Shown piece by piece: positions 16,645 to 27,634 of a stretch of 64,000 nucleotides of DNA. The translations under genes and the position numbers were made by a program. The first letter of the stretch is position 1. Each line of letters starts with the position of its first letter. Source of the DNA: Hafnia psychrotolerans (GTDB lineage: Bacteria; Pseudomonadota; Gammaproteobacteria; Enterobacterales; Enterobacteriaceae); assembly GCF_014639435.1 (NCBI RefSeq), contig NZ_BMFZ01000008.1, forward strand, positions 62,001 through 126,000. The letters run 5' to 3'. Below the pieces are notes generated by a model. That model ran no database searches, was not told the DNA's origin, and saw only the letters and a program-made list of their open reading frames with translations.

Positions 16645-18345
16645 ATGCGATTACAAAACCGCCTCAATCAGTATCAACGACTGTATGTGAAAGTGGGTGA
16701 TCAGCCTTCGGCATTAAGAGTGGCTGATCTGGCCAAAATATTCGTTTGCAGTGAACGTCATACCCGAACCTTACTGGCACAGTTCCAAGATGCAGGCTGG
16801 ATAAGCTGGCAATCGCAGGTGGGTCGAGGAAAACGTGCTTCGATTCAATGCCTGACATCGCCGGAAAGTTTGCGCGAGTCCTATTTGCAACAGCTATTGA
16901 AAAATGGTGATCACTCGGCAGCTTTGCAACTCAGCGAAATGGACCCCAAACATCTTACGGTTCTACTGACTCCGCATCTCGGCGGACAGTGGCAGGCCGA
17001 TGCACCGACGCTGCGCATTCCCTATTACCGCACTATGCAGCCCCTGGATCCGCAAACCCTGACCGGTCGTGCAGAACAACATCTTGCGCATACACTGCAT
17101 GCAGGGCTGACGCGTTTTATCACCGGTGAGCCACTTCCTCAACCGGATCTTGCGCATCACTGGCAGATCAGTAATAACGGTAAAATCTGGCGCTTCTTCT
17201 TGCGTAGCCAACTTTATTGGCACAATGGCGAACCCGTGACCGCAGGACAGCTATGCGCACGCTTTGAAGTACTACGGCAGTCGCCGCGCAGCAGACAAAG
17301 TCTTGCGACAGTGACCAACCTCAGCCAGCCTCATGCCCTCTGTCTGCAATTCGATTTGCAAATACCGGATTACTGGCTGGCACACCGTCTGGCTGATCTC
17401 AATTGTCTATTGTCGCATCCTGATGACCCACTTTGCGGAGCCGGGCCGTTTCGTCTGGCAAGTTTTGCCCCAGAATTGGTTCGCCTGGAGCAACACACCT
17501 ACTACCACTTACAACATCCTTTCCTGGCCGCAATTGAATTTTGGATCACACCACAACTTTTCACGAAAAAAGATAAAATCAGTTGCCAGCACCCGGTACG
17601 AATAATGCTAGGTGAAGAAGATGAACTGGTAGACGTAAAGCCGGTGAAACGCATGACTAGTCTCGGTTTTTGCTATATTGCGGCCAACCTACGGCGCGGA
17701 AATTTATCCTCGCAACAGGCACAGAAGATCATAATGATCATTCAGCGATCCGGTCTACTGAGCAGGCTCCCCATTGACCACGATCTGGTTAAACCCAGCA
17801 AAGAGATGTTGCCTGAATGGCCGATCCCCGAACACCCTATGTCGCAGGTGACCTTGCCGAAAAAACTAAAATTAGTTTTCCACCCGCCCATTGAACTTGA
17901 ATTCGTGGCCGAGGCGCTGAAATCCTGCCTGGCCGATGAGGCCTGCGAATTAGAGGCCATCTATCATCCTGGCCGTTTATGGGACAGTGAAGAGTCGATA
18001 AATTCTGCCGACCTGCTGCTAGGCGATCGCTTAATTGGCGAGGCTCCGGAAGCGACACTGGAAAACTGGCTGCGCCAGGATCCGCTCTGGCCTGGTATTC
18101 TCAGTGATCAAGATCTTCAGGAGCAGCTCAATCGCCTGCATTCTATTCAGCAAATTCCGCTGGCCAATAAAAGAGCAGAGGAGCTGAGAGATCATTTTTA
18201 TCGCCTGATGAAACGTGGGATCATCACGCCGCTGTTTAACTATCAATATCAGGTTAGCGCGCCGCCTCGCGTCAATGGAGTACAGCTTACAGCGTGGGGA
18301 TGGTTTGATTTTTGTCAGGCGTGGATCCCGCCGCCACTGCCCTAA
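16645..18345 (+). CDS. ybaE: SgrR-family transcriptional regulator YbaE
   Basis: A 566-aa protein, the same length as E. coli YbaE. It has an N-terminal winged helix (about residues 1-75: [28 protein letters not shown]) fused to a solute-binding-protein-like domain (from about 100: [32 protein letters not shown]). This is the SgrR architecture, where the periplasmic-binding-protein fold is used in the cytoplasm as a ligand sensor; there is no signal peptide. An in-frame ATG at 16597 would add 16 residues not found in homologues. Ligand and targets are unknown. It is divergent from cof and 89 bases before queC. Confidence 0.92.
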   Translation: MRLQNRLNQYQRLYVKVGDQPSALRVADLAKIFVCSERHTRTLLAQFQDAGWISWQSQVGRGKRASIQCLTSPESLRESYLQQLLKNGDHSAALQLSEMDPKHLTVLLTPHLGGQWQADAPTLRIPYYRTMQPLDPQTLTGRAEQHLAHTLHAGLTRFITGEPLPQPDLAHHWQISNNGKIWRFFLRSQLYWHNGEPVTAGQLCARFEVLRQSPRSRQSLATVTNLSQPHALCLQFDLQIPDYWLAHRLADLNCLLSHPDDPLCGAGPFRLASFAPELVRLEQHTYYHLQHPFLAAIEFWITPQLFTKKDKISCQHPVRIMLGEEDELVDVKPVKRMTSLGFCYIAANLRRGNLSSQQAQKIIMIIQRSGLLSRLPIDHDLVKPSKEMLPEWPIPEHPMSQVTLPKKLKLVFHPPIELEFVAEALKSCLADEACELEAIYHPGRLWDSEESINSADLLLGDRLIGEAPEATLENWLRQDPLWPGILSDQDLQEQLNRLHSIQQIPLANKRAEELRDHFYRLMKRGIITPLFNYQYQVSAPPRVNGVQLTAWGWFDFCQAWIPPPLP

Positions 18346-18434
18346 CCTTTTATATCAAGCCAAAGGGCAGTACCATAGACGGGATTTTTTCTGTCAGCAC
18401 ATCTGGCATAGGTCTGAGTAAAACAGGTAAATAC

Positions 18435-19133
18435 ATGAAAAGAGCAGTGGTGGTTTTTAGCGGTGGTCAGGACTCAACAACCTGCCTGATTCAGGCATTG
18501 ACGCAATATGATGAAGTACATTGCATCACCTTCGATTATGGTCAACGACATCGCGCAGAGATCGACATTGCCCGCAAACTTTCTGTAGCGTTAGGCGCCA
18601 AAGCCCACAAGGTGCTGGATGTCGGTCTGCTGAACGAACTGGCCGTGAGCAGCCTGACCCGTGACAATATTCCTGTCCCCGCTTTCGGTGAGGAGTCTGA
18701 CAACGGGCTCCCGAGCACCTTTGTTCCAGGCCGAAATATTTTATTCCTTACATTAGCGGCGATCTATGCCTACCAGATTCAGGCCGAAGCCGTGATCACT
18801 GGCGTATGTGAAACCGATTTCTCCGGCTATCCGGATTGCCGCGACGAATTCGTCAAAGCACTTAACCATGCAGTTTCATTGGGTATAGCCCGCGAAATAC
18901 GCTTTGAAACACCGCTCATGTGGTTGAACAAAGCTGAAACCTGGGCACTGGCCGATTATTATCAGCAACTGGAGCTTGTACGCCACCAAACGCTCACCTG
19001 CTATAACGGTATCGCTGGTGATGGCTGTGGCGACTGCGCGGCCTGTCATTTGCGTGCTAATGGTCTACATCAGTACCAGCAGGATAAAATTGCCGTGAAT
19101 GCCAGCCTGAAAAAGAAAATCGGACAGCTTTAA
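18435..19133 (+). CDS. queC: 7-cyano-7-deazaguanine synthase QueC
   Basis: A 232-aa enzyme that converts 7-carboxy-7-deazaguanine to preQ0 with ATP and ammonia in queuosine biosynthesis. The PP-loop FSGGQDSTT is at residues 8-16 and the zinc cysteines are in [19 protein letters not shown]. The longer frame from 18312 is rejected because [11 protein letters not shown] is the family start. Later steps of the same pathway, tgt and queA, lie about 38 kb away in this window. Confidence 0.97.
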   Translation: MKRAVVVFSGGQDSTTCLIQALTQYDEVHCITFDYGQRHRAEIDIARKLSVALGAKAHKVLDVGLLNELAVSSLTRDNIPVPAFGEESDNGLPSTFVPGRNILFLTLAAIYAYQIQAEAVITGVCETDFSGYPDCRDEFVKALNHAVSLGIAREIRFETPLMWLNKAETWALADYYQQLELVRHQTLTCYNGIAGDGCGDCAACHLRANGLHQYQQDKIAVNASLKKKIGQL

Positions 19134-19142
19134 TTTTAAGAA

Positions 19143-19179
19143 ATGGGTGACCGGATTTGATGCTTCACATCCGGCCCAT
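19143..19179. terminator. Hairpin between queC and fadM
   Basis: ATGGG and CCGGAT pair with ATCCGG and CCCAT around a 12-base loop, with a TGA bulge. There is no T-run, so it is a weak or Rho-assisted terminator at best. Confidence 0.4.
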
Positions 19180-19220
19180 CACTTCTCTTCTATTCACGTT
19201 CTCATTATTTCAACCTACGT

Positions 19221-19622
19221 TTAGTGATCTTTAAGTTCCAGCTCACGTAATCTTTCAAGCAATTCACCTTCAAGCGGCAAGGCTTTTTGTGTCCGTAAAT
19301 CGATACATACAAAAGTCAGGGTTGCATCGGCAACCATATCCCCGTCTCTTGTTATCACCTGCTCTATGACACCGCTGCGGCCATTGATCTGCTGTAGGCT
19401 ACTGTCAATGCGTAATAGGTCGCCTAGCGTAGCCGGCTTGCGATAGTTGATATTAATATTGACCACAATGAACGCGATGTTGTTGGCACTCATCCATTTA
19501 AAACCACTCTTGTTATCGAGCCACTCCCAACGAGCGGATTCTAAAAACTCAAGATAACGGGCATTATTAACATGTTGATAGACGTCGATATGAAAACCAC
19601 GAACCGTAATGAACGTATGCAT
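19221..19622 (-). CDS. fadM: Long-chain acyl-CoA thioesterase FadM (YbaW)
   Basis: A 133-aa single hotdog-domain thioesterase. The catalytic segment FHIDVYQHVNNARYLEFLE carries the conserved aspartate, and VVVNININYRKPA is typical of the family. In E. coli it removes dead-end acyl-CoA products during oleate beta-oxidation and is repressed by FadR. Convergent with queC. No FadR site is claimed upstream. Confidence 0.95.
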   Translation of the reverse strand: MHTFITVRGFHIDVYQHVNNARYLEFLESARWEWLDNKSGFKWMSANNIAFIVVNININYRKPATLGDLLRIDSSLQQINGRSGVIEQVITRDGDMVADATLTFVCIDLRTQKALPLEGELLERLRELELKDH

Positions 19623-19743
19623 AATCTCTTCGGTGCTCCTGAAAAATAAGGGTCAGGTAAGATATCTGTACTGGTCAGATGTCTTGAAAGATTAGCAGAA
19701 GAAAATGGCGATAACCTTTATCAGGTCATCGCCGGGACATCCG

Positions 19744-20130
19744 TCACAGTTTCAGACGGTCCTTGTTACGTTCGAACAGCGCAGCACCAATTCCCGGTAC
19801 TTCCTGCAACTGATCAATAGCGGTGAATGGCCCTAACTCATCGCGATACCGGATGATCGCCTGCCCCTTCTTAAGCCCTACGCCGTTCATTACTTGTGCA
19901 AAATCTTCTGCCGTTGCAGTATTGACATTAACCCTGGCGTCATCCGTAGTCATGGCCTGCTCTTTTTTAGCCACAGACGTTCCCACTTTATTTGTCGGTG
20001 CCTGAGCGACTGCCGACGTCGCGGTTGCGACCTGATTCACGCTCATTGGCGCGGCCTGAAGCATGACCGGGAGAGTAGATAGCCCCAAAGCCAGGGCCAG
20101 TGAAAGTGAAGTAATGCCTAATTTTTTCAT
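19744..20130 (-). CDS. ybaV: Exported helix-hairpin-helix protein YbaV (ComEA-like)
   Basis: A 128-aa protein with a signal peptide (MKKLGITSLSLALALGLSTL..LQA), a low-complexity Ala/Thr linker, and a C-terminal helix-hairpin-helix pair (GVGLKKGQAIIRYRDELGPF, EVPGIGAALFERN). Such domains bind DNA non-specifically; ComEA uses this in DNA uptake, but a role for YbaV is unproven. GGAGG lies seven bases before ATG 20130; the longer frame from 20247 is not supported. Confidence 0.92.
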   Translation of the reverse strand: MKKLGITSLSLALALGLSTLPVMLQAAPMSVNQVATATSAVAQAPTNKVGTSVAKKEQAMTTDDARVNVNTATAEDFAQVMNGVGLKKGQAIIRYRDELGPFTAIDQLQEVPGIGAALFERNKDRLKL

Positions 20131-20210
20131 GCTGTATCCTCCATGTGTTTTCAGCATGAACAGAATGCAGTAAGTTTTATCAAGCGACAATTGGCAGATT
20201 AAAAATGTGG

Positions 20211-20233
20211 AAAAGGCCGCGAAAGCGGCCTTT
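20211..20233 (-). terminator. Terminator after ppiD
   Basis: AAAGGCCGCTTTCGCGGCCT followed by TTTCC on the minus strand forms a GC-rich stem about 35 bases after the ppiD stop. Confidence 0.8.
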
Positions 20234-20267
20234 GGAAGTTGCAACACGTTGCATTGTTTTGCGACGT

Positions 20268-22148
20268 TTATTGGTTTTGTGCGGCAGAACCCAATTTGAT
20301 CTTGGCTTCCTGACGCAGATTGGTCAGCAATGCATCGAAGGTCACGTTGGACGAAGACTGCTGCAGTTGCTGCTCAAAGCGTGCAGTTTCGGTATCGGGT
20401 AGTTGGCCCGGATTAACCGCAGTTAGCTCAACAAGCACACTGTTACCTTTATCATCCTGAGATAAACCATAAACTGGCTGGTCTTTTTGCGGATGAGGCA
20501 AAGCATAAACGTTTTGTTCAAATGCAGAAGGTTGCTGAGTACGCTGTATTTTCTGCACATCGCCAAAACTCAGACCCGCAGCTTTTAAGGCTTCATCGCC
20601 TTTACCCGCTTTAAGCGCTGTCAGCAGTTTCTCACCCTCCATACGCGCCTGGTCTTCTGCTTTCTCGCGTTTCACTAATGTCATCACTTGCTCTTTAACG
20701 TCAGCAAAAGGCTTAAAGCCTTCGGCTTTGTGCGCATCAACGCGGAGAACAAAGGCACGGTCACCATCAACAGTGATAATGTCTGAATTGCTGCCCGGTG
20801 AACCGTCCTGACCAATCAAGCCACCTTCGAAGATAGCCTGCACAACCGGTTTAAAGTTAAGAGCTGCGGGGATCTGTTGCTGAGTAAACCAATCAGTATG
20901 TGTTGCTTTTACACCGGCAACGTCTTCAGCTGAGGCTAAAGACTCATTATCATTGGTAGCCGCTTCGCTGACCTTCTGCTGCAAGGCATAATACGCATCA
21001 ACAGCTTTCTCAAGTTTAAGCTTATCAACGATGCTGTCATGCACTTGAGCTATCGGTTTGATTTGCTCAGGTTGAATGTCTTCGAGACGTAAAATGAAGA
21101 AGCTATTGTCAGATTTAATCACACCAGAAACCTGACCTTTGGTGGTCAAATTGGCGCTTTTAAATTCAGGCAGCGTTGTTTCAGGTTCAACCCAATCCAT
21201 CAGACCGCCCTGCTTTCCGCTCAGCTTATCAATAGACTTGGTTTTAGCCAGTTCAGCAAAATCAGCGCCTTTCTTCAGCTCAGCGGCGACGGCATCCGCA
21301 TCAGCCTGTGTTTTGAGGACGATAACCCGATAACGACGACGCTCAGGCTGACCAAATTCGCTCTTGTGTTGATCATAGTACGCCGTGACGTCAGCATCAG
21401 TGACGTTTGACTTCCCTTGCATCGACGCTGCATCCATTTCGATATAGCTGACTTTTACCTGCTCGGGGGAGACAAAGCTATTCTTGTGCTGATCGTAGAA
21501 AGCCTGTGCTTCGCTGTCGCTGACCTGTTGTTTCGCAGCCAGAGCCGCAGTATCGAGAGTCGCCGTACGAACGTCACGTTCCTGCAGAAGTAATTCAGAC
21601 ATGGCTTTGGTTTCAGTCGGTAAAATGAAATCTGATGTCCCGAAAGCCTGCGCCAATTGCTGACTGACCAACTGCTGTTTCATCAATTTAGCAAAATTGT
21701 CTGCGCTGTAACCCATACCCTGGATGCTTTGCAGATATTTGGCATTATCGAAACGGCCATCAGTCTGGAATTGTGGGGTTGCCAGGATAGCGTCTTTAAT
21801 TTGTTGGTCACTGACGGTAATGCCCAGCTTCTTGGAATACTGATCGAGCAACGTGACATCAATCAGATTATTTAGGGATTCCTGACGCAATTGCTGCATA
21901 TAGCCTTCGCTACCTGCCAGCGCAGAGAATTGATCTCCGAGCTGTTGCTGCAGTCGGCTACGCTGGCTTTGTACCGCTTCCTCCAACTGCGAACGCCCTA
22001 TTTCCTGACCATTCACTTTCGCTGCATAGTCGCCTGAACCGCCGATCAGGTAGTCGCCTACCCCTGTCAAAATAAAAGACAGAATAATCAGGGCCAGAAT
22101 GATTTTGAGCACGACGTTGTTGGAAGCCGCGCGTAAATTGTCCATCAT
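20268..22148 (-). CDS. ppiD: Periplasmic folding chaperone / PPIase-like protein PpiD
   Basis: A 626-aa inner-membrane-anchored chaperone. One transmembrane helix lies at about 12-34 (IILALIILSFILTGVG), with the rest in the periplasm. A SurA-type N-terminal region is followed by one parvulin domain (about 265-360: RRRYRVIVLKTQADADAVAAE, ADFAELAKTKSIDKLSGKQGG). In E. coli it sits near SecYEG and helps proteins leaving the translocon; its parvulin domain is inactive. Upstream neighbour is hupB, as in E. coli. Confidence 0.96.
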   Translation of the reverse strand: MMDNLRAASNNVVLKIILALIILSFILTGVGDYLIGGSGDYAAKVNGQEIGRSQLEEAVQSQRSRLQQQLGDQFSALAGSEGYMQQLRQESLNNLIDVTLLDQYSKKLGITVSDQQIKDAILATPQFQTDGRFDNAKYLQSIQGMGYSADNFAKLMKQQLVSQQLAQAFGTSDFILPTETKAMSELLLQERDVRTATLDTAALAAKQQVSDSEAQAFYDQHKNSFVSPEQVKVSYIEMDAASMQGKSNVTDADVTAYYDQHKSEFGQPERRRYRVIVLKTQADADAVAAELKKGADFAELAKTKSIDKLSGKQGGLMDWVEPETTLPEFKSANLTTKGQVSGVIKSDNSFFILRLEDIQPEQIKPIAQVHDSIVDKLKLEKAVDAYYALQQKVSEAATNDNESLASAEDVAGVKATHTDWFTQQQIPAALNFKPVVQAIFEGGLIGQDGSPGSNSDIITVDGDRAFVLRVDAHKAEGFKPFADVKEQVMTLVKREKAEDQARMEGEKLLTALKAGKGDEALKAAGLSFGDVQKIQRTQQPSAFEQNVYALPHPQKDQPVYGLSQDDKGNSVLVELTAVNPGQLPDTETARFEQQLQQSSSNVTFDALLTNLRQEAKIKLGSAAQNQ

Positions 22149-22317
22149 AGTGAGGCAACACTCCGCTGTAATAAAAAAAGCGCATCGATTCCGATGCGCC
22201 TTGTATCTTACCTTACCAACCCGTTGGCGTCAGGTTATTGTTTAACAACCAGACCTGGGAATGAAAAGCACTATACTGGCTTTTGTCTCGCAGGTTTGAC
22301 GCCTGACCTGCAGGTAA

Positions 22318-22593
22318 TTAACCGTTGACTGCGTCTTTCAACGCTTTACCCGCACGGAAACCAGGCACTTTTGCCGCAGCAATGCTGATTTCTTTACCGG
22401 TCTGTGGGTTACGGCCTGTGCGAGCAGAACGCTCACGAACCGAGAAAGTACCAAAGCCAACCAAAGCAACTTCTTCCCCAGATTTCAAGGTGTCGGTTAC
22501 CGATCCAAGTACTGCATCCAATACACGTCCAGCAGCCGCTTTAGAAATATCAGCACCGGCGGCAATTTTGTCGATCAGTTGTGACTTATTCAC
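22318..22593 (-). CDS. hupB: DNA-binding protein HU-beta
   Basis: A 91-aa histone-like protein that bends and wraps DNA as a homodimer or with HU-alpha. [32 protein letters not shown] includes the beta-arm with the RNP motif. Translation begins at a GTG (22593) with GAGGGG upstream, the same unusual start as E. coli hupB; the 32-codon extension in the same frame is not part of the family. Confidence 0.97.
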   Translation of the reverse strand: MNKSQLIDKIAAGADISKAAAGRVLDAVLGSVTDTLKSGEEVALVGFGTFSVRERSARTGRNPQTGKEISIAAAKVPGFRAGKALKDAVNG

Positions 22594-22740
22594 TCTATTA
22601 ATCCCCTCTAGAAATTCTATCGTCACGTCGCATTTTCCCTGCGAATATGACAGCCCAGCAGTTATATCAAGCCTGTCAGGGCTATGCAAGCGGCTGAAAG
22701 CAGCCTCAAACTTTCTGACAGCTGTCTAACTTAACGACAC

Positions 22741-22786
22741 AAAAAAAGGCTGGCAAGTGAGATTTCACTTACCAGCCCGAGTTTTA
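22741..22786 (-). terminator. Terminator after lon
   Basis: On the minus strand GGCTGGTAAGTGAAATCTCA pairs back through CTTGCCAGCC and is followed by seven T. A long stem 24 bases after lon. Confidence 0.87.
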
Positions 22787-22809
22787 TTTAACTGTGACGG
22801 TTATGATCA

Positions 22810-25164
22810 CTATTTTACTGCAACCGGTAACGCACCGAAGGCCGGATTTTGCAGCGCAAAATTCAACACATCATCAATGCGCTTCACCGGATGAATCTCA
22901 AGATCACCTAACACGTTAGCAGGAATCTCTTCCAGATCACGTTTGTTGTCATCCGGTATCAGCACCACTTTGATACCACCGCGGTGGGCTGCCAGCAGCT
23001 TCTCTTTCAGACCACCGATTGGCAGAACCAAGCCACGCAAGGTAATTTCCCCAGTCATGGCAACGTCCGCACGTACCGGATTACCGGTCAGGCAGGATAC
23101 GAGTGCAGTGCACATCGCGATACCCGCACTCGGACCATCTTTTGGCGTTGCCCCTTCCGGTACGTGAACGTGAATGTCACGTTTTTCGTAAAAGTCAGGG
23201 TTGATACCCAGTTTGTCCGCACGAGCACGCACCACGGTCAGCGCTGCCTGGATAGACTCCTGCATGACCTCGCCTAAAGAGCCAGTATAGGTCAGCTTGC
23301 CCTTACCAGGAACACAGGCTGTTTCGATGGTCAACAGTTCACCGCCGACTTCAGTCCAGGCTAAACCGGTCACCTGACCTACGCGGTTTTCGGTATCAGC
23401 GCGGCCGTAATCAACCTTCTGTACGCCGAGGAAATCTTTCAGGTTATCCCCGTTAATTTCAATGTGCTTGAGGGTTTTATCCATCAGCAATTGTTTAACG
23501 GCTTTACGACACAATTTAGACAGTTCGCGTTCCAGACTACGCACACCCGCTTCTCGGGTGTAAAAGCGAATAATTCCGATAATGGCGCTGTCGTCGATCG
23601 TCAATTCGCTTTTTTTCAGAGCATTACGCTCAATCTGCTTCGGCATCAGATGCTGTTTGGCAATGTTCAGCTTTTCATCTTCGGTGTAACCAGACAGACG
23701 AATCACTTCCATACGATCCAAAAGTGGTGCCGGAATGTTCATTGAGTTAGACGTCGCCACAAACATCACATCAGACAGATCGTAGTCAACTTCCAGATAG
23801 TGGTCGTTAAACGCCACATTCTGCTCTGGATCCAGCACTTCCAGCAGTGCGGAAGCGGGATCGCCACGCATGTCAGAAGACATTTTATCGATCTCATCCA
23901 ACAGGAACAGCGGGTTTTTAACCCCAACTTTCGCCATTTTCTGAATCATCTTACCTGGCATAGAGCCGATGTAAGTGCGGCGATGACCGCGGATTTCCGC
24001 TTCATCACGCACACCACCCAGCGCCATACGCACATATTCACGGCCTGTTGCACGTGCAATAGACTGCCCGAGAGAGGTTTTACCCACACCCGGAGGCCCA
24101 ACCAGGCAGAGGATCGGACCTTTAATTTTGCTGACGCGTGTCTGCACTGCAAGATATTCAAGAATACGGTCTTTGACACGTTCCAGGCCAAAGTGATCAG
24201 AATCGAGAACTTCCTGCGCTTTACGCAGATCTTTCTTCACTTTGCTGCGGGCATTCCACGGTACCTGAAGCATCCAGTCGATATAACCACGAACGACGGT
24301 GGCTTCAGCAGACATCGGTGACATCATTTTCAGCTTTTGCAGTTCAGCTTCGGTTTTTTCACGCGCTTCTTTCGGCATTTTCGCCGCTTCGATTTTGCGT
24401 TTCAGCGCTTCATGTTCGTCAGGCGTATCATCCATTTCACCCAGCTCTTTCTGAATGGCTTTCATTTGCTCATTCAGATAGTACTCGCGCTGGCTCTTTT
24501 CCATCTGTTTCTTGACACGGTTGCGGATGCGCTTCTCAACCTGTAACAGGTCGATCTCCGACTCCATCATCGCCATCAGATATTCCAGACGTTCGGTAAT
24601 ATCAAACATTTCTAGCACAGACTGTTTATCTGCAAGTTTCAATGGCATATGTGCAGCAATGGTGTCAGCCAGACGGGCTGCATCCTCAATGCTGTTAAGC
24701 GAAGTGAGCACTTCCGGTGGGATTTTTTTATTCAGTTTGATATAGCCTTCAAACTGATTAATGGCGGTACGAACCAGAACTTCTTGTTCCCGCTCATCCA
24801 CGGCCGGTGAATCAAGGTATTCGGCCTGAGCAGCAAAGTGCTCGCCGCTATCAGACAGCGTGGTAATGTGCGCACGCTGTAAACCTTCAACCAGAACTTT
24901 CACGGTACCGTCAGGCAGTTTCAGCATCTGTAATATGGAGGCAACGGTGCCTACAGAGAAGAGATCGTTAACACCCGGCTCATCGGTAGATGCTTCTTTC
25001 TGCGCTACCAGCATGATTTTTTTGTCGTGATCCATCGCAGCTTCAAGGCAGCGAATCGATTTCTCCCTGCCAACAAACAACGGGATCACCATGTGCGGAT
25101 AAACCACCACGTCGCGCAAGGGCAAGACGGGGATTTCTATGCGTTCGGAACGCTCAGGGTTCAT
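22810..25164 (-). CDS. lon: ATP-dependent protease Lon
   Basis: A 784-aa protease, identical in length to E. coli Lon. It has an N-terminal substrate domain, an AAA+ module (Walker A GPPGVGKT, Walker [10 protein letters not shown]) and a C-terminal Ser-Lys protease domain with Ser679 in PKDGPSAG and Lys722 in GLKEKLLA. It degrades misfolded proteins and short-lived regulators in the cytoplasm. The start [14 protein letters not shown] (25164) follows homologues; a frame starting at 25224 runs into the leader. A heat-shock promoter is conserved upstream. Confidence 0.98.
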   Translation of the reverse strand: MNPERSERIEIPVLPLRDVVVYPHMVIPLFVGREKSIRCLEAAMDHDKKIMLVAQKEASTDEPGVNDLFSVGTVASILQMLKLPDGTVKVLVEGLQRAHITTLSDSGEHFAAQAEYLDSPAVDEREQEVLVRTAINQFEGYIKLNKKIPPEVLTSLNSIEDAARLADTIAAHMPLKLADKQSVLEMFDITERLEYLMAMMESEIDLLQVEKRIRNRVKKQMEKSQREYYLNEQMKAIQKELGEMDDTPDEHEALKRKIEAAKMPKEAREKTEAELQKLKMMSPMSAEATVVRGYIDWMLQVPWNARSKVKKDLRKAQEVLDSDHFGLERVKDRILEYLAVQTRVSKIKGPILCLVGPPGVGKTSLGQSIARATGREYVRMALGGVRDEAEIRGHRRTYIGSMPGKMIQKMAKVGVKNPLFLLDEIDKMSSDMRGDPASALLEVLDPEQNVAFNDHYLEVDYDLSDVMFVATSNSMNIPAPLLDRMEVIRLSGYTEDEKLNIAKQHLMPKQIERNALKKSELTIDDSAIIGIIRFYTREAGVRSLERELSKLCRKAVKQLLMDKTLKHIEINGDNLKDFLGVQKVDYGRADTENRVGQVTGLAWTEVGGELLTIETACVPGKGKLTYTGSLGEVMQESIQAALTVVRARADKLGINPDFYEKRDIHVHVPEGATPKDGPSAGIAMCTALVSCLTGNPVRADVAMTGEITLRGLVLPIGGLKEKLLAAHRGGIKVVLIPDDNKRDLEEIPANVLGDLEIHPVKRIDDVLNFALQNPAFGALPVAVK

Positions 25165-25251
25165 AGAGCTCTCTCTTAGTTTAGCTTCCGCCAGGTTAAG
25201 GAAATCTCGTGAAACACGAGTCAAACGGGTTTCAGCAAGTCGTTATTTGAG

Positions 25252-25282
25252 TATATGGGGATGAATATCTGACATTCAACGA
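25252..25282 (-). promoter_or_regulatory. Sigma-32 (heat-shock) promoter of lon
   Basis: On the minus strand CGTTGAATG is followed after about 13 bases by CCCCATATA, matching the sigma-32 consensus (CTTGAAA, then CCCCATNT). It lines up with the known E. coli lon promoter, and the leader just before the start codon (CCTGGCGGAA...CTAAGAGAGAGCTCT) is also conserved. Confidence 0.85.
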
Positions 25283-25295
25283 CAAGAATGTGAGT

Positions 25296-25330
25296 AAAAA
25301 AAAATGGGGGACAAAATCCCCCATTTTCTT
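25296..25330 (-). terminator. Terminator after clpX
   Basis: AAAATGGGGGATTTTGTCCC followed by CCATTTTTTTTT on the minus strand is a textbook intrinsic terminator ending clpP-clpX, just upstream of the lon promoter. Confidence 0.9.
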
Positions 25331-25357
25331 CACTAACCTTATGGAACAGTTGGCTAA

Positions 25358-26632
25358 TTATTCGCCAGATGCCTGTTGCGCTTCAGGTTTTCCATAAATC
25401 ATCAGCGGTTCTGACTGGCCCGAAATAACGGAGTCGTCAATAACCACTTTCTCTACGCTGTCTAGTGATGGCAGGTCATACATGGTATCCAACAGTGCGC
25501 CTTCAACAATCGAACGCAAACCGCGAGCACCCGTTTTACGCGCCATCGCTTTTTTGGCGATAGCGACTAACGCTTCATCACGGAATTCTAGCTCAACGCC
25601 TTCCAGATTGAACAATGCCTGATATTGCTTAGTCAGGGCATTTTTCGGCTCTTTCAGTATCTGGATCAATGCGTCTTCGCTCAGTTCACTTAGGGTAGCG
25701 ACGACGGGCAGACGACCGATAAATTCTGGAATTAGACCAAATTTAATCAAATCTTCTGGTTCAGCCTGAGCCAACAACTGGCCTTCGGTTGCTTTTTCAG
25801 ACTTACCCTTCACTTCTGCACCAAAACCAATGCCGGTACCGGTGTTAATACGCTGACCAATCACCTTATCCAGACCAGCGAATGCGCCTCCACAGATGAA
25901 CAGGATCTTAGAAGTATCAACCTGCAGGAACTCCTGCTGAGGATGCTTACGTCCACCCTGAGGTGGAACTGCCGCAACGGTACCTTCAATAAGTTTAAGT
26001 AACGCTTGCTGAACACCTTCACCGGACACATCACGTGTGATCGATGGGTTATCAGACTTACGGGAGATCTTATCGATTTCATCGATATAAACGATCCCAC
26101 GCTGCGCTTTTTGTACGTCATAGTCACATTTCTGCAGCAGTTTCTGGATGATATTTTCCACATCTTCACCCACGTAACCGGCTTCAGTCAGGGTGGTGGC
26201 ATCAGCCATAGTGAATGGCACATCAAGGAAACGCGCAAGCGTCTCAGCCAACAACGTTTTACCGCTACCCGTTGGCCCAATCAGCAGAATGTTGCTCTTA
26301 CCTAATTCGATACCATTAGTGGTATCGCCATTACGCAAGCGTTTATAGTGATTATAAACCGCCACAGCCAGAACCTTTTTAGCCGGTTCCTGCCCGATGA
26401 CATAGTCATCCAGGTGCTGACGAATTTCATGGGGAGTCGGCAATGCACTGCGTTCGCGGTGCGGAGCAACTTCTTTAATCTCTTCGCGAATAATGTCGTT
26501 ACATAGATCGACACACTCATCGCAGATATACACTGACGGCCCGGCAATCAGCTTACGCACTTCATGCTGGCTTTTGCCGCAGAAAGAGCAGTACAGCAGC
26601 TTTCCTGAACCGTCTTTGCGCTTATCTGTCAT
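25358..26632 (-). CDS. clpX: ClpX, ATPase subunit of ClpXP
   Basis: A 424-aa AAA+ unfoldase, same length as E. coli. The N-terminal zinc domain has four cysteines ([16 protein letters not shown]). Walker A is GPTGSGKT, the pore loop is GYVGED, Walker B is [10 protein letters not shown], and the ClpP-docking IGF loop is in [10 protein letters not shown]. It unfolds substrates and feeds them to ClpP. 194 bases separate it from clpP, so it may be made from the clpP transcript and its own promoter. Confidence 0.98.
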   Translation of the reverse strand: MTDKRKDGSGKLLYCSFCGKSQHEVRKLIAGPSVYICDECVDLCNDIIREEIKEVAPHRERSALPTPHEIRQHLDDYVIGQEPAKKVLAVAVYNHYKRLRNGDTTNGIELGKSNILLIGPTGSGKTLLAETLARFLDVPFTMADATTLTEAGYVGEDVENIIQKLLQKCDYDVQKAQRGIVYIDEIDKISRKSDNPSITRDVSGEGVQQALLKLIEGTVAAVPPQGGRKHPQQEFLQVDTSKILFICGGAFAGLDKVIGQRINTGTGIGFGAEVKGKSEKATEGQLLAQAEPEDLIKFGLIPEFIGRLPVVATLSELSEDALIQILKEPKNALTKQYQALFNLEGVELEFRDEALVAIAKKAMARKTGARGLRSIVEGALLDTMYDLPSLDSVEKVVIDDSVISGQSEPLMIYGKPEAQQASGE

Positions 26633-26826
26633 CAGTAAACCTCTTCTTTAGTCTCTGTTCCGCAGAACACGCGGCACGGGCATGTTAATCGCTGCCGTAT
26701 CGACGGCGGGTGGTTGCTATGTCGGTACTGAGCCAAACGCAGTGCTCACATTAAAAACCTGCGTGCCAACCTGCGTTGCCTTTGCATGACTTAACTATAG
26801 ACCATCAGCCCGGCAGATTTAACCCG

Positions 26827-27450
26827 TCAGACGCGATGGGAAAATACCGAGTCAACCAATCCATACTCTACAGACTCATCCGCTGACAAGAAACGGTCAC
26901 GCTCGGTGTCACGTTCAATTTCTTCCAGTGACTTACCCGTATGTTTCGCCATCAGCTCATTCATCCGAGATTTCACTTTCAGGATCTCTTTGGCGTGAAT
27001 TTCAATATCTGTCGCCTGCCCCTGGAAACCGCCCAGCGGCTGGTGAATCATCACCCGTGAGTTTGGCAAACAGAAACGCTTACCTTTCGCCCCAGCGGTT
27101 AACAGGAACGCGCCCATTGAGCAGGCCTGGCCCATACAGATGGTGCTGACGTCCGGTTTGATAAACTGCATGGTGTCATAAATAGACATCCCAGCAGTGA
27201 TAACGCCACCTGGAGAGTTAATGTACAGGAAGATGTCTTTTTCAGGACTCTCGGCTTCAAGGAACAACATTTGAGCCACAATCAGGTTAGCCATATGGTC
27301 TTCAACCTGACCCGTCATGAAAATAATACGTTCCTTCAGCAGACGGGAGTATATGTCGTAAGAACGCTCTCCCCTTGAAGTCTGCTCCACAACCATGGGT
27401 ACCAGAGCCATGTTCGGTGCAAATCGTTCTTGTTCACTATTGTATGACAT
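26827..27450 (-). CDS. clpP: ClpP, proteolytic subunit
   Basis: A 207-aa serine protease that forms the ClpXP/ClpAP barrel. Catalytic Ser is in GQACSMGAF, His in [10 protein letters not shown] and Asp in the C-terminal ERDTERDRF. The short propeptide [14 protein letters not shown] before [10 protein letters not shown] matches the self-cleaved E. coli propeptide. AGGAG precedes the start. Confidence 0.98.
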   Translation of the reverse strand: MSYNSEQERFAPNMALVPMVVEQTSRGERSYDIYSRLLKERIIFMTGQVEDHMANLIVAQMLFLEAESPEKDIFLYINSPGGVITAGMSIYDTMQFIKPDVSTICMGQACSMGAFLLTAGAKGKRFCLPNSRVMIHQPLGGFQGQATDIEIHAKEILKVKSRMNELMAKHTGKSLEEIERDTERDRFLSADESVEYGLVDSVFSHRV

Positions 27451-27576
27451 AACCGTCTCCTAATAGAATTCTCTTTGGCGCTAGTTAAACCGATTCTACT
27501 TGAGATAAGCTTTGATGACTATGCTCAAGCGGCCAAGTCGCCGTTTACACAGCTGACGGTTGTTATCAGTCAGAAT
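27451..27576 (-). other. clpP leader and promoter region
   Basis: This part of the 430-base tig-clpP interval should hold the clpP promoters. CGCTTGAGC (about 27521-27529, minus strand) resembles a sigma-32 -35 element, but I do not find a convincing CCCCAT -10 at the right distance. An inverted GACGGTTGTTATCAGTC-like segment is visible near 27555-27571. Confidence 0.35.
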
Positions 27577-27634
27577 TTAACAACAAAGTACTCTGCATTT
27601 ATAGTTAACAATTGGGGGAATAAGCCCCCTTTTT
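27577..27634 (+). promoter_or_regulatory. Promoter-like element immediately followed by a hairpin terminator
   Basis: TTAACA (27577-27582), a 17-base spacer and TATAGT (27600-27605) form a good plus-strand sigma-70 promoter. GGGGG-AATAAG-CCCCC with TTTTT (27614-27634) follows at once, a small intrinsic terminator. Together they would give only a very short RNA, antisense to the clpP leader. Chance similarity is possible. Confidence 0.35.
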
